This document shows, piece by piece, positions 45,695 to 56,687 of a stretch of DNA of 64,000 bases. Position 1 is the stretch's first letter; each line of letters begins with the position of its first letter. Source of the stretch: Cokeromyces recurvatus (taxonomy: Eukaryota; Mucoromycota; Mucoromycetes; Mucorales; Mucoraceae); contig NW_026251424.1 in assembly GCF_025118155.1 (NCBI RefSeq), forward strand, positions 1 through 64,000, given 5' to 3'. A program made the position numbers and the translations under genes. Under the pieces are notes generated by a model. It did not search any database, was not told where the DNA came from, and saw only the letters and a list, made by a program, of their open reading frames with translations.

Positions 45695-48462
45695 ATGCTT
45701 CAAAATAACAGAAATAAAAAGTCATCTATTTCTTTACATCCTCCTTGCTCAAATTCCTCAACTAGAGGTACTGTTGGCAGTCCTAAATTAACTGGAAGAC
45801 GTTCTTTTTTAGAAAAAGGGACAAACGTTCAAGTTATGCTTCGCTTCAAGTAAGTCTTGTCTCTTCATTTAACTTTATTTTAAATATACTTGATTACTGA
45901 TCTTTCTTTTCTTTAAAAAAAAAATTATAGAGGAAGTAGCTCAGTAAAAAAACTCTCATCAAAATCATCAATATTAGAAACTGTTGATTCTAATGCAGAA
46001 GATAAAGTTTTGTTTACTCCAAATAACACGATCTATAATTTTGATCGCGTTTTTAAAGAAGAAGCTACACAACAAGGTGTTTACAATGCTGTTGCAGCAC
46101 CCATATTGTCTGATGTTTTAAATGGGTAAGCACATATAAATTATACAAGTAAAATGTAATCTTTATTTATTTATTTATTTATTTCTTCTTTTTGTATATA
46201 GCTATAGTTGTACTATCTTTGCTTATGGTCAAACTGGTACTGGTAAAACCTATACTATGGAGGGTGATCTTGGTGATTCTGATGAATACCATGAAAAAAA
46301 TGCTGGTATTATCCCACGTACTATTCAAAACTTATTCCAAAGACTTGGAACTCTTGGTCAAGAAAGTCACGTTATGGTTTCTATGTTAGAATTATATAAC
46401 GAAGAACTTCGTGATTTGTTATGTGCTTCTGATGAACACAAAGCCTTAAATATTTTTGAAGACGGAACTGGTGTTAGAGTTCAAAACATAAAAGAACACT
46501 TAATTTCTTCCGCTTCACAAGGTTTAACTATATTGAAATCAGGTATTAAGAAAAGAATGACAGCAGCAACAAACTGTAATGAAAAGTCAAGGTAACAAAA
46601 ATAATTTTTTCAAAAGTCATGTTTACAATAGAGACTTACCGTTATTTCATATTTCCTTTCTATTCTTCTTCTTGTTCTCTTCTTGTTCTTCTTCTTGTTC
46701 TTCTTCTTGTTCTTCTTCTTGTTCTTCTTCTTGTTCTTCTTCTTGTTCTTCTTCTTGTTCTTCTTCTTGTTCTTCTTCTTGTTCTTCTTCTTGTTCTTGT
46801 TCTTGCTCTTCTTCTTCTTATTATTATTTCTTATTCTTATTCTTATTATTCTTATTATTCTTATTATTTCTTATTCTTCTTATTCTTATTATTATTATTA
46901 CGTACTTTTAAGCCGTTCGCATTCTATATTTACTATAACAGTTTATATGAAGTGTGAAGAAAGTAATTCATTCAGAATAGGCAAACTTAACCTTGTTGAT
47001 TTAGCAGGCTCTGAGAATAGTAAGAGCTCGGGATCTGAAAACCTTCGTGCTCGTGAAGCAGCCTCTATTAATCGTAGCTTGTTGACTTTAGGACGTGTCA
47101 TTAACGGACTCGTTGATAAAACCCCTCATATCCCCTATCGTGAGAGTAAATTAACGCGTTTATTGAAGGATTCCCTTGGAGGCCAGATGAAGACTTGTAT
47201 TATTGCCACTGTTTCACCTGCAAATCAAACTCAAGAAGAAGTTCGTAGTACATTAGACTATGCTAGTCATGCTAAAGGCATATGTAATCGTCCTCAAGCA
47301 AATAGTCCAATAAGCCACGAACGACACGTTCATGTGCTTGTCAAAACAATAGAGCAACTTCAAGAGGAACTTCGCGTTAATTATGAAAAATCAGGTGTAT
47401 ACCAAACAAAAAAAGCATATGACGCGACTAGAATGGAGATGCAAGAAATGAAAGACACAATTAAAGCTCTACAAATAACAAATGAAGAACTTCAACAGGC
47501 AGAGCGTTATGTAAAGCAAGAAACTTCTCATGCTTTAGAACAAATGGAAGCAAAGCTCAAAGCTGCTGAAGAATCATTAGCTGCTGAAAGACAGGAGAAA
47601 GAAGCATTAGCTGCTCAACTTCAAATAAGCGAAGAAAAACTTGAAGAAATTAAAAAAGAAACAAATCGTCTTCATTTGGAACAAGAAAGCAAAAATCATA
47701 AAATAAGACAATTTGAAATGCAAGAAGTGCAATGGTCTAACAAAATGAAAGATGTTTTACAAAAATATAAAGAATCAGTTAATTTAGTGAAAAGCTTCAA
47801 GAACCAAATAATGCAGGCTGCTAATACTGGCTGGGACTTACTTATACAACAAATGAAAGATAATTGTAAGTTTTCTTTTAATATACGCGTAATAAGATAA
47901 AACAGTACGTTCTAAAGTAACATCTTTCTATTCTTCTTCCTTAATAGCTGATAAAGTGATTTCCATAACAGAAATTGAGCCACTTTCTAACGCGTCTACG
48001 GACATACCTGAAGTGTCTACTATGCTCACAACAGAAACCTATTCATCACAGCCAGCAACCATAACTGAAGCAGCAACAATTGTAACAGGCTCTTCATCAC
48101 ACCAAACATCATCACGACCAGCATCATCACAACAACAACAACCGCCATCCCAACCAACACCACCACCACAATCATCACAACGAACAACATCAAAACGGGC
48201 AACAACCTCCTCGTCCCAATTACCGATACCAACAAAAGCAAATACACTCCTTCAAGCTTTATCATCTACATCCGCCTCACCAAACGCTCGATCACCTTTA
48301 AATGCAGGTGCATCGAAGCGTAAATTAATGAATCGTTCTGGTAAGTAACAAATTAAATTAGTTTATTTTTCTATTTTCAATTATGATTAACATATTATTA
48401 TAGATGGCGAAACATCGCTTCAAAGAACAAAAAAAAGAAAGCAAAGTAACATCATTCCTTAG
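45695..48462 (+). CDS. Kinesin-5 (BimC/Eg5-type) motor protein, short form
   Basis: Six exons, 45695-45849, 45931-46125, 46202-46591, 46913-47865, 47948-48340 and 48404-48462, giving 714 aa. The N-terminal motor has [11 protein letters not shown]-loop [14 protein letters not shown] (~residues 120), switch I NEKSSRSHSIF (restored across intron 3), switch [22 protein letters not shown] and [20 protein letters not shown]. The neck ([10 protein letters not shown]) and stalk start ([20 protein letters not shown]) resemble kinesin-5, which slides antiparallel microtubules in the mitotic spindle. The coiled coil is only ~180 residues and is followed by a Ser/Thr/Pro/Gln-rich tail ending in basic KKRKQ. 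Usual kinesin-5 proteins exceed ~1000 aa and have a BimC box, not seen here. Intron 3 holds a 12-nt repeat array. Confidence 0.88.
46685..46792 (+). repeat. Minisatellite, 12-nt unit (GTTCTTCTTCTT) x9, inside a kinesin intron
   Basis: Nine perfect 12-nt units, flanked by imperfect TTCTTCTTG and TTATTCTTA repeats. Together they fill most of the 321-nt intron at 46592-46912, the longest intron of this gene; the others are 60-85 nt. The array is pyrimidine-only apart from one G per unit, so it extends the polypyrimidine region before the acceptor. Confidence 0.9.
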
Positions 48463-48479
48463 ACTTTGCTTTCTTTTTT
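48431..48479 (+). terminator. Perfect 17-bp hairpin spanning the kinesin stop codon
   Basis: AAAAAAGAAAGCAAAGT at 48431-48447 pairs with ACTTTGCTTTCTTTTTT at 48463-48479. The loop (48448-48462) ends with the TAG stop codon. It may affect mRNA 3' end formation or stability; the function is inferred. Confidence 0.6.
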
Positions 48480-48495
48480 TTACAGAACGATTCAA

Positions 48496-48551
48496 AAAAT
48501 GTAAAAAAAAGGAAGAACCGATACTATTTTTCTTCCTTTTTTTTACATTTT
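48496..48551 (+). terminator. Perfect 22-bp hairpin in the kinesin 3' flank
   Basis: The 22 nt at 48496-48517 (AAAATGTA…GGAAGAA) are the exact reverse complement of 48530-48551, with a 12-nt loop. It lies 16 nt after the first hairpin. It could promote 3' end processing or form a small double-stranded RNA. Confidence 0.6.
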
Positions 48552-49003
48552 GTTACAATTAATGATACCATTTATACCCAAAAACATGTAAATAAACAAA
48601 TAGCCGAATAACGTGCTATTTGTTATTTGTTTAAAAAAATTTTTTTTTCCTGTCTTTATATTTTCGTTTTGATGTTAAAAGTATTGTATATTTAAAGCAT
48701 GAATACGTGTATTTATATTATATCCTCGAGTTGATAAGGCTATCGTCGTATGTTAATTCAAGAAAGAAAGAAAGAAAAAAAAAAAGGCAAAACTTAAGCA
48801 AAAGATACTACGTTAGTATAAAGTACTTTTCCAACAACATTTATGTCTTCAATCTGAGCCCATCATATAATCTATGTTAAAAGGTAAAATTCTCTCTATT
48901 ATATTTCCTTTTGTCTTTACTACTACAAAGGAAGTAATCATAAAATTACTATGTATGTATGTGAATATGTCGGAAATATAAAACACGTCAAGTAAATAAA
49001 ATT

Positions 49004-49036
<33 letters not shown>

Positions 49037-49087
49037 TATCGCGATTTGACTTGTTGTTCTTGTTGAATATATTGATATATACAAAAA
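48552..49087. other. Intergenic region between kinesin-5 and PRI1
   Basis: About 535 nt, AT-rich, with a mixed T/A homopolymer block at ~49004-49036 shortly upstream of PRI1. No gene was seen. Confidence 0.55.
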
Positions 49088-51119
49088 ATGAGCGACATTC
49101 ATGAAAAAGGTATAATTAACTTGGTCAGTTAATAGTTAGTCTAAATAAACCCTCTTTTTTTTCGATATAGCAAGAAATGAAATAAAAGATATTGATATGC
49201 TAGAAAGTTTTTTCAGTGATGATGATCAAATGACAGATATAAATCCTGATTTAGAACAACAACTTCGAGAACAGGACGAGTAAGAATAATCATAATAAAA
49301 CACATGCAACGATTAAACCTATATCATGTACTAATTACTATTCTACATGTAGATTTGATTTAAGCAATCCCATCTTTTTATATAGAATGTTTTACAACTC
49401 TTTTTTCCCTTATAAATCATATTTCAATTGGCTTAATTATGATACAAGTATATACAACTGGAAACAATTTATATGTAAAGCTACTAATCATTCATCTTTA
49501 TTAGCACCTACAAAAAACTTTACACATAGAGAATTCAGTTTTACACTTCCTTCAGACATTTATATTCGGTTTCAATCATTTTCTAATAGTGAAGAGTTAA
49601 AAAAGGAAATAGAAAGATTACAACCAGCAAAGATTGATATAGGTGCAGTTTACGCAGTAAAAGTAAGACTTAACGATATAGAAGGTGAATTGTACTAGTG
49701 AATTAATTAAACAATATAGCCCAGAAATAGAAAAACAGTGAGCGAAAAGGCATTCAAACCATTAGAAAAAGAATTAGTTTTTGATATTGATATGACCGAT
49801 TATGATGAAATTCGTACATGTTGCAGGTATGACAAACAAAAGATCTTTTCTTTTTCTTTGGTTCTATTCTATTCTATTCTATTCTCTAAATATTTATTTT
49901 AGTGGTGGTGATGTATGTCTTTTATGTTGGGAATTTATGACAGTTGCCATCAAGATAATCGATGTAGCACTTCGAGGTAAATGAACAATTTAGCATAGAG
50001 AATAAATTTATATATTCATGTATATACTATTTATTATTACTAGAGGATTTTGGATTTAAGCATATTATGTGGGTCTATTCAGGTCGTCGTGGTGTACATT
50101 GTTGGGTCTGTGATGAACGAGCACGCAAACTTGATAATGATGCTAGAAAAGCAATTGTAAACTATTTAGATGTAATTAAGGTAAAATACGGTATATATGT
50201 ATATAAATGCCTGTATACACACACACACACTCACTCACTCACATATATATTTAATATTCCTTTGTAATGATTATAGGGTGGTGCACAAATGTCACGTAAA
50301 GTCAAATTATTTGCTCCTTTACATCCTTCATTAAGGTAGGCTTTATCTATGATTTAAACTAATATATAATATACACGTATGTACACGCATATTTATATTA
50401 TGTTAGACGTTCATATCAAATTGTTGAAAAGCATTTTGAATCACTTGTACTTCAAAAGATGGGTATTTTGGATAAACCAGAAAATTGGAAAAAGTTATTA
50501 GAAATTATACCTGATGCAGATGTAAGGGAAAAGATAGATGAATCATGGAGAAATTATCCTAATAAATCTCCAAAAGAAAAATGGAATATATTAGTCAACC
50601 TTATTGAAAAGGCGGATAAAAAGAAACGATTCAAAAGAGAAAACTTATGGAGAGATATTATGTTTCAATACTGTTATCCTCGACTTGATATTAAAGTTAG
50701 TACTGCTATAAATCACTTATTAAAGAGTCCATTCTGTGTTCATCCAAAGACATGTAAGTAGCTGATTGTGTAAAAAGACGTCTATAACTCATTTCATTAT
50801 TAGTAAGAGTATGTGTACCAATCAAAGTTGAAGAATGTGAAAAGTTTGATCCTTTATCTGTGCCTACCTTAATGTCTTTAAGAAGAGAATTAACACTGTA
50901 TAAAGAACAGACTAAAAATATAACACCTGATAAAAAGATGGCTGATTATAAAAAGACTTCACTTAAGCCTTATATCGATTATTTTGATAAATTTGTTATG
51001 GACATAATTATTAATACAAAGAAGAGTAAAAGAGGTAAATATAATTTATTATTAAAAGTAGTTGAGTGCTAATACTATGATATATTTTAGATGAAGCTGT
51101 TAGATCAATGGAATTTTAA
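49088..51119 (+). CDS. PRI1: DNA primase small (catalytic) subunit
   Basis: Ten exons: 49088-49109, 49171-49279, 49386-49662, 49720-49826, 49903-49976, 50044-50180, 50277-50335, 50407-50753, 50804-51034 and 51091-51119, giving 463 aa (human PRIM1 is 420). It synthesises RNA primers as part of DNA polymerase alpha-primase. Motifs: [40 protein letters not shown], the catalytic aspartates in [17 protein letters not shown] (~residues 150-165), zinc ligands around CLLCW, and [20 protein letters not shown] (~205). The C-terminal [20 protein letters not shown] also matches. Exon 3 could instead start at 49353, adding 11 in-frame residues. The N-terminal ~45 residues (acidic, [10 protein letters not shown]) extend beyond the animal protein. 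Confidence 0.95.
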
Positions 51120-51358
51120 TTATTATGTAATACTAATAAAAAGACTGTGTTTAAACGTAATAAATAACATGTATACATGCAAAAATAAAAATAAAAAAAA
51201 AAAAATTGTCACAAGGGCCCCCCTTTCTTAAGTACTATACTCTTCTCTAATAGCAACACTTGACTTTCTTTCTTTCTTTTCTCAACTCGTTAACTATCCT
51301 TCTATTGGTTTACGTCTACCCAACTTTTTTTTTTTGACACTGTGTAAAAGTTTGGATC

Positions 51359-53473
51359 ATGATACATTCTTCACGAATCATTGTGAGGAGTCATAGCAAC
51401 ATCTATACCCATCAGCCATTGAGACCATCTTTAACGCGATTGTTCTGTCATAACAAAAGGACGTCATTGCTAAAGAATACAAAGCGATTATTTCATCAGG
51501 AATTACCGAAATTAGTGCAAGAGCAACGACAGGAACCTATATTGACAGAGTTTGTATATGGAAGGAAACGTATTTATACCAGTTTACAGACCATTGGAAA
51601 GACAAAATCAAACTCAGTATCAAAGGGACGTGTTGCTGCACCTATTGCTACTTCTCCCATGTCCTGGGAATGGATTCAGCCTATTATCGAGGATAATGAT
51701 AAAGAGAAGAAAAAGGAATGGTATCAACTTGTAACAAATCGAAATAGATTTAGTGTATTACATTCAATAAAACAAAATTTAAGAGAAATGTTTCTTCCAG
51801 TAGGGTAAGTTATTCGCCAAAAAAAAAAAGGAGGCAAAAAATGTAAACAAATGCAATAATTAGGTATCCAGAATCTGTTCATGACTGTTATAAAAAATTT
51901 CATCTATGGCTTTTTTTTGAAACATATGTTGGATCAGCTGTAAAGAGTTAGAAATATATCTAAACCTAAATATGAATAGATATTAAATGTATACGTTTGA
52001 TAGATTGGAGTATTATGTTCACAGGCTATGTTAGCATCATTAGGTTTAGGAGCAGTAGAAGCGACAGGAGGAGCAGTAGCTATTCAATGGTAATAGACAG
52101 ATATTTATACCTGAATACAATATAAAAGATATTCAATACATACATATCTAAAAAATAGGGTGTTGAAAGACGGTATTGGAGAAATTGGTAAATTATTCTT
52201 TATTAAACGCTATGCAAGTTCATTTGATTCACATCCAAAGACATGGAAATTTGTAAGTAGGAGGATACATATGTTTATTTTCACTTATAAAATATTGAAT
52301 CACATTTATGAAAGGTATGTGAGCTTTTATCCTCTGTTGGCTCATTTTTGCAACTTTGTACTTCTGTTGTGAGTCCAAAATTGTTTTTACCTTTAGCTGC
52401 AGGTACTCTATTCTTCCGTTCATTTACAAATGTGTACGCTAAAAGTTTAATTTTTGATTAGCTGGTAACACATTTGAATTAATACATGAAAGTATTTGGA
52501 TTGCAAGTCATATGACGTTTACAAAGCATTTCTCTGTAAGTTTATATAATCGTATTAAACATATGTATTTATATTTATACATATACGTATACATCTATAT
52601 ATTTATTAAGCCAAATGGTAATATTGGTGATATTGTAGCTAAAGATGATGCGCAAATGTCAACTGCACATCTATTAGGTATGTTAACTGGCGTTGGTATC
52701 ATTTCAATATCACATTCACCCATGTTCCTATTTGGTATATTTGCTATCTTATCACCTCTCAATATCTGGACAACGTGTAAAATGCTTCATACTGCTGAAT
52801 TTGAAATCCTTAATCAGGCCAAATTAACCTTATTAGGTCGTAAATTTATTGATTCAGGGGGAATATCAGTAATTGATTATGAACAATTAAAAGATCATGA
52901 AGCTGGATTTGGTGAATGGATAAAGCCCTCGTATTATGGTAGTAGTAAAGATAATATAGTAAAAATCAGAATGGGTTCTAGTGCAGAAAAGGCATTTGCT
53001 TCTTCTGGTGAAGTACAAGAAATAGTTAAAGTATTAAAGGTTAGTATTTCAATACAGATATTATATGTATGTATTAATTATACTATTTTAGCATGAAAAT
53101 TACTTATTAAATTATCATAAAAATACAATGTGGATATTATTTCATCAAGATGCTGAATCAAATGACGTCATCAAGTCAATTTTGCATTCGCTAAAGTTTT
53201 ATGAACAATTAACTCGAACAGAAATAGTTAAAGAGAAAGACTGGGAAAGATATATGTACACATTAGAAGATTCTTTGAATTGGACTAGAGAAAATTATAA
53301 AAAATTCATTACTGAATTAGATAAGAAGAACTGGCAAAGTGACATTGTGTATTGGAATGACAGGTAATATCTACTTAAACCGACAACTTTGGGGTTAATT
53401 AATAATGGGATATCTTTGTAGTGGCATGAGATTAGACTGGAAAAGTTATGAGGATAAAGACCGTTCATTTTGA
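51359..53473 (+). CDS. RUSF1: RUS (ROOT UVB SENSITIVE)/DUF647 family protein
   Basis: Nine exons: 51359-51804, 51864-51939, 52025-52089, 52159-52252, 52315-52402, 52462-52535, 52611-53039, 53092-53363 and 53422-53473, giving 531 aa. The N-terminal ~60 residues are rich in Arg, Ser and His with few acids, suggesting mitochondrial targeting. The DUF647 core contains FLPVGYPESVHDCYKKFHLW, AMLASLGLGAVEATGGAVAI, the strongly conserved QWVLKDGIGEIGKLFFIKRY (~residue 200), DSHPKTWKF, a HF motif after TFTKHFS, and NGNIGDIVAKDDAQMSTAHL (~285). The family is membrane-associated, found in plants and animals, with roles linked to vitamin B6 and auxin in plants; its biochemical activity is not established. 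The junction at intron 5 was chosen because it aligns best to the family. Confidence 0.85.
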
Positions 53474-53806
53474 AGATCACACTTGAAGACTGTTTATTAG
53501 ATGTTTTTTTTTGTTTTTTTTTTTGCCTTTTTTTTTTTTTTTTTACTTTTGCCCTTTGTAAATATTAACTTGCATGTATTTTATTCATACCCTTTAATAG
53601 TATATAATTTAAAAGATAGAATAATAATTCTTTTTATTCAAGTATGTCAATCGATTGTATGTAATATCAGAAAGAAAATGAGAGAAATGAAATATACAAG
53701 AATGTCCTTGTGTATACGAATATATACAATAAATATGAGGATATATAAACATGCAAAAATAAAAAATATCAAGATTTTAGGTATAATTAGAATTCCCCTT
53801 TTTTTT
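53474..53806. other. Convergent 3' flanks of the RUS gene and PTC7
   Basis: 333 nt, T-rich near 53503-53543, then AT-rich. No gene was recognised; a 104-codon frame here is low complexity. Confidence 0.55.
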
Positions 53807-54304
53807 TCATGGTAGTGGAGGTGGTGAAGGCTCTGGTATTTTCTCATCTCTTTTAATAATTGCTACAATAACACTAATATCATCTGCTTTTCCACCCTAT
53901 AAAATGAATATTAAAATAAAGTATAGAATACTCTTTTCTATTATTTACTTGATAATAAAGTCCTTCATGCATTGCTCTAACTTGAAAAGGTGAACTAGGA
54001 TTATCTGGATCTTCACTTACAATTTTGGCTCTATGTGCTAATGCATCAGATATTAACTGAGGCTCAATTATAATATCTTGTCTTTTATTGTCTTGTTGAA
54101 CCTTGATGCAGTTATGTACTTCTTCTAATATTTCATCGTCATAAAGATTATCAAATAATCCATCTGATCCTAATATAATTATATCTCCTTCTTCTATCTT
54201 GAGGTTAAATTGCTATAAATAGGATTAATGGGAGGTTTTTTTTTTCATTATTTTCCTAAGCCTTCTTTCTTTTATTGGACTTGTTTTCTTGCATGTGTTC
54301 CTTT

Positions 54305-54343
<39 letters not shown>

Positions 54344-55212
54344 GCTTTACCTGAGCGTCCATCGGAGAATCAAAAGAAGCTGTGCCTAACTGATAGGGGT
54401 AATTAAACGAGTGTTGCTGTTCTTCAGATCGAAAAATATAATCATTTTGTCGAATAACAGAGACACCACAATCACCTAAATTAGCTATTCTAAGTTCATC
54501 TTGATATAAAATAACAATACAAGCTGTAGTTGACCCAACAAATCCCTATTATGTTATAAAATCAATTCACTTAACCCACTCCCCTCTATTTTCCCGAATA
54601 CCTCATTTTGTGCATCTAAAGTTGTCATATGATAAGCACTTTCCAAAACTTGAATTGGATCTGGATTTACTTGAAGTTGTTGTGGTCTAACATTGGTTCT
54701 AATTCTGTCTAGCTCTAGTTGAGCATAATGCATTAGTTTACGTGAATACAGAGCTGGATTAGCGCCTATAACAACAACAACAATAATAATAATAAACTTG
54801 AGTGTGTTTTATTTATTTATTTATTTATTTTTCTTCATGTATAATATTTATATTCACCTTTATGAGCTCGCCAACCACCTACTCCATCAGCAACACCTAA
54901 TGCATCAGAACGTTTAAAATAAGCATCATCACCAATTTGAAAACTGGAATATATATTATGGTCAATGGATTCTATTATAGGTTTGTCTCTTTTAGCATAT
55001 CCTGAAACACCAAGATTAAGGGTATAATGAAACAATGTAGGTGATAGTGAAGGATGAAAAAAGTCAATGACATTTAAATTGTTACGAGGCTTTTCTTGTT
55101 GTTGTTGTATAATGGCTGTAACTGATCTTTTTGATGTGACTGTATGTAAAAAAGAACAAATGAATTGTCGTGATTGTTTATTAATAAAACCATAACTTCG
55201 GTATAATAGCAT
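53807..55212 (-). CDS. PTC7: Mitochondrial PP2C-type protein phosphatase, PTC7/PPTC7
   Basis: Five exons on the minus strand: 54858-55212, 54602-54765, 54351-54545, 53949-54212 and 53807-53896, giving 355 aa. The N-terminus is basic and hydroxylated (MLLYRSYGFINKQSRQFICS), a likely mitochondrial targeting sequence. PP2C metal-binding motifs are present: GDDAYFKRSDALGVADGVGG (~residues 95-115), GSTTACIVILYQDELRIANL followed by GDCG, IILGSDGLFDNLYDDEI (~245) and GGKADDISVIVAII (~325). PTC7 dephosphorylates matrix proteins, including coenzyme Q biosynthesis factors in yeast. The third intron (54213-54350, 138 nt) contains a 36-T tract next to the donor. Exon junctions restore all four motifs. 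Confidence 0.95.
54307..54342. repeat. Poly(T) tract, 36 nt, inside a PTC7 intron
   Basis: Thirty-six T on the + strand, so poly(A) in the PTC7 sense strand, close to the intron's 5' splice site. Confidence 0.85.
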
Positions 55213-55267
55213 GGGATCTAATAAACTATATATGCATATATATATATAAAGAGAGAGAGAGAGAGAG

Positions 55268-55305
<38 letters not shown>
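55268..55305. repeat. Poly(A) tract, 38 nt, next to a (GA)n repeat upstream of PTC7
   Basis: A short GA microsatellite (55250-55268) runs into 38 A residues in the 215-nt space between FOL3 and PTC7, where the PTC7 promoter must lie. In the PTC7 sense this is a T tract followed by TC repeats. Confidence 0.85.
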
Positions 55306-55307
<2 letters not shown>

Positions 55308-55427
55308 AAGATATAAAAACAAAAATATAAATATATAGGCATATAAATATTTTGCGTATTATTGTAGTCTATTTTTGCTCGTCCAATAAAAATCATTGAA
55401 TTGTATAGTTTTATTTTAGGAAATAAA

Positions 55428-56687
55428 TCATAATAAAAGACGGTAGAGATCTGCAGCAAGATAGAGTGAACCACATAAAACCACTACATTATCTTTGTCA
55501 CAAATAGAACCTGCCTTTTGAAGTGCATCTTCTAATTTACTAAAGCATTCAATATAGTTTGCCTTATCTTTAGCTGCTTCTTTGATTTTAACTGGCAATG
55601 TACTTTGTATCCATGGCATTCCAGCAGGCTGAGTAAATGGAACTGCAAAAATGATATCCGTTTCTCTAATTAATTGTTTCATCATCTCATCAATATCTTT
55701 GCCATTAGTGCACCCAATAATCCAAATGACTCTATTTGCATCAAGACTGTCAATGTATTCCCTCAATGCAATTGCAGCAGGTGGGTTATGTGCTCCGTCC
55801 ACTAAGATACGATCTAAATCAAACTCGGTTTTAAGCAATAGATGATCTTCTTTTGATATCCAATCTAATCTGCCTGGCCATTTTGTTTCTTTCATTCCAA
55901 TCGCTAATTGTTCTGGATTCATTTTTATTATTTGCTTTCGATACATCCAGTCTAAGGCAGTTACAGCCGTTGCTGAGTTCATTCGTTGATAGTCTCCTAA
56001 TAGCTGTATAGAATAAATGTAATAGCAACTCTCATCAAATTCAAGTCTGCAAACATGAGGCGAGATAAACTCAGCTGGTTGTACAAGCTTGTAAGGTGAA
56101 GAGATTTTCTTAGCATAATGAATTAAAGTATCTACTACTGCTGGTGTATCCTGTGGTGCAATCACGACCGGATATCCTGGCTTCATAATACCTGCTTTTG
56201 CTATCGCTATCTCTTCTATTGTATGGCCAAGAATATTGGCATGATCTAAACCAATAGACGTAATAATCGTCATGACTGGTTGTTGAATGACATTAGTGGC
56301 GTCTAATAACCCACCAAGTCCTACCTCAAGTACAACAAAATCGAGATTTGACTTATCAAAGATGTAAAAGGCTGTTGCAACAAGGATCTCAAATGACGAT
56401 GCTCCAATCGATCCCGCTAAATTTATTTCTGTCACTTTTGTCATCGCTTCATCATAAGTTTTCTGACTTACAGCATGTCCATTTACATTAATACTATCAC
56501 GCGGCTCTATAAAATGAGGTGAATTAAAACGACCTATTGTATATCCACAAGTTAAAAGTACTGAAGTGATGTAAGCGCACACTGATCCTTTGCCATTTGT
56601 TCCTGCTACATGAATTATCTTTGTACGCTCATCAGGTCGATCTAATGCATCTAATAACTTTTGTATTCGCTCAAGTCCAAAATTCAT
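55428..56687 (-). CDS. FOL3: Dihydrofolate synthase (Mur ligase family)
   Basis: A single uninterrupted exon of 419 aa, unusual beside its intron-rich neighbours. It adds the first glutamate to dihydropteroate to form dihydrofolate. Motifs: FGLERIQKLLDALDRPDERT, the P-loop HVAGTNGKGSVCAYITSVLL (~residues 27-47), FNSPHFIEPRDSINVNG, the metal-binding VVLEVGLGGLLDATNVI (~115), SIGLDHANILGHTIEEIAIA followed by KAGIMK (~145-165, including the carbamylated Lys), GDYQRMN, WPGRLDW and ILVDGAHNPPAAIALREYID (~275). Length and order fit yeast Fol3 rather than the longer folylpolyglutamate synthase Met7. No targeting peptide is present, so it is probably cytosolic. Confidence 0.93.
   Translation of the reverse strand: MNFGLERIQKLLDALDRPDERTKIIHVAGTNGKGSVCAYITSVLLTCGYTIGRFNSPHFIEPRDSINVNGHAVSQKTYDEAMTKVTEINLAGSIGASSFEILVATAFYIFDKSNLDFVVLEVGLGGLLDATNVIQQPVMTIITSIGLDHANILGHTIEEIAIAKAGIMKPGYPVVIAPQDTPAVVDTLIHYAKKISSPYKLVQPAEFISPHVCRLEFDESCYYIYSIQLLGDYQRMNSATAVTALDWMYRKQIIKMNPEQLAIGMKETKWPGRLDWISKEDHLLLKTEFDLDRILVDGAHNPPAAIALREYIDSLDANRVIWIIGCTNGKDIDEMMKQLIRETDIIFAVPFTQPAGMPWIQSTLPVKIKEAAKDKANYIECFSKLEDALQKAGSICDKDNVVVLCGSLYLAADLYRLLL

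Noticed and set aside
46683..47900. A 405-codon frame that reads through the 12-nt repeat into the kinesin motor
   Set aside because: The repeat-coded part (Phe/Leu runs) lies in an intron. The splice sites at 46591 and 46913 restore the switch I motif SSRSHS exactly, so the read-through frame is an artefact of a repeat without stop codons.
48026..48265. 79-codon minus-strand frame rich in Leu and Val
   Set aside because: It is the antisense of the Ser/Thr/Gln/Pro-rich kinesin tail and has no independent support.
53501..53847. Two overlapping frames in the convergent region after the RUS gene
   Set aside because: Both are low-complexity AT-rich sequence, start in T runs and overlap the end of PTC7.
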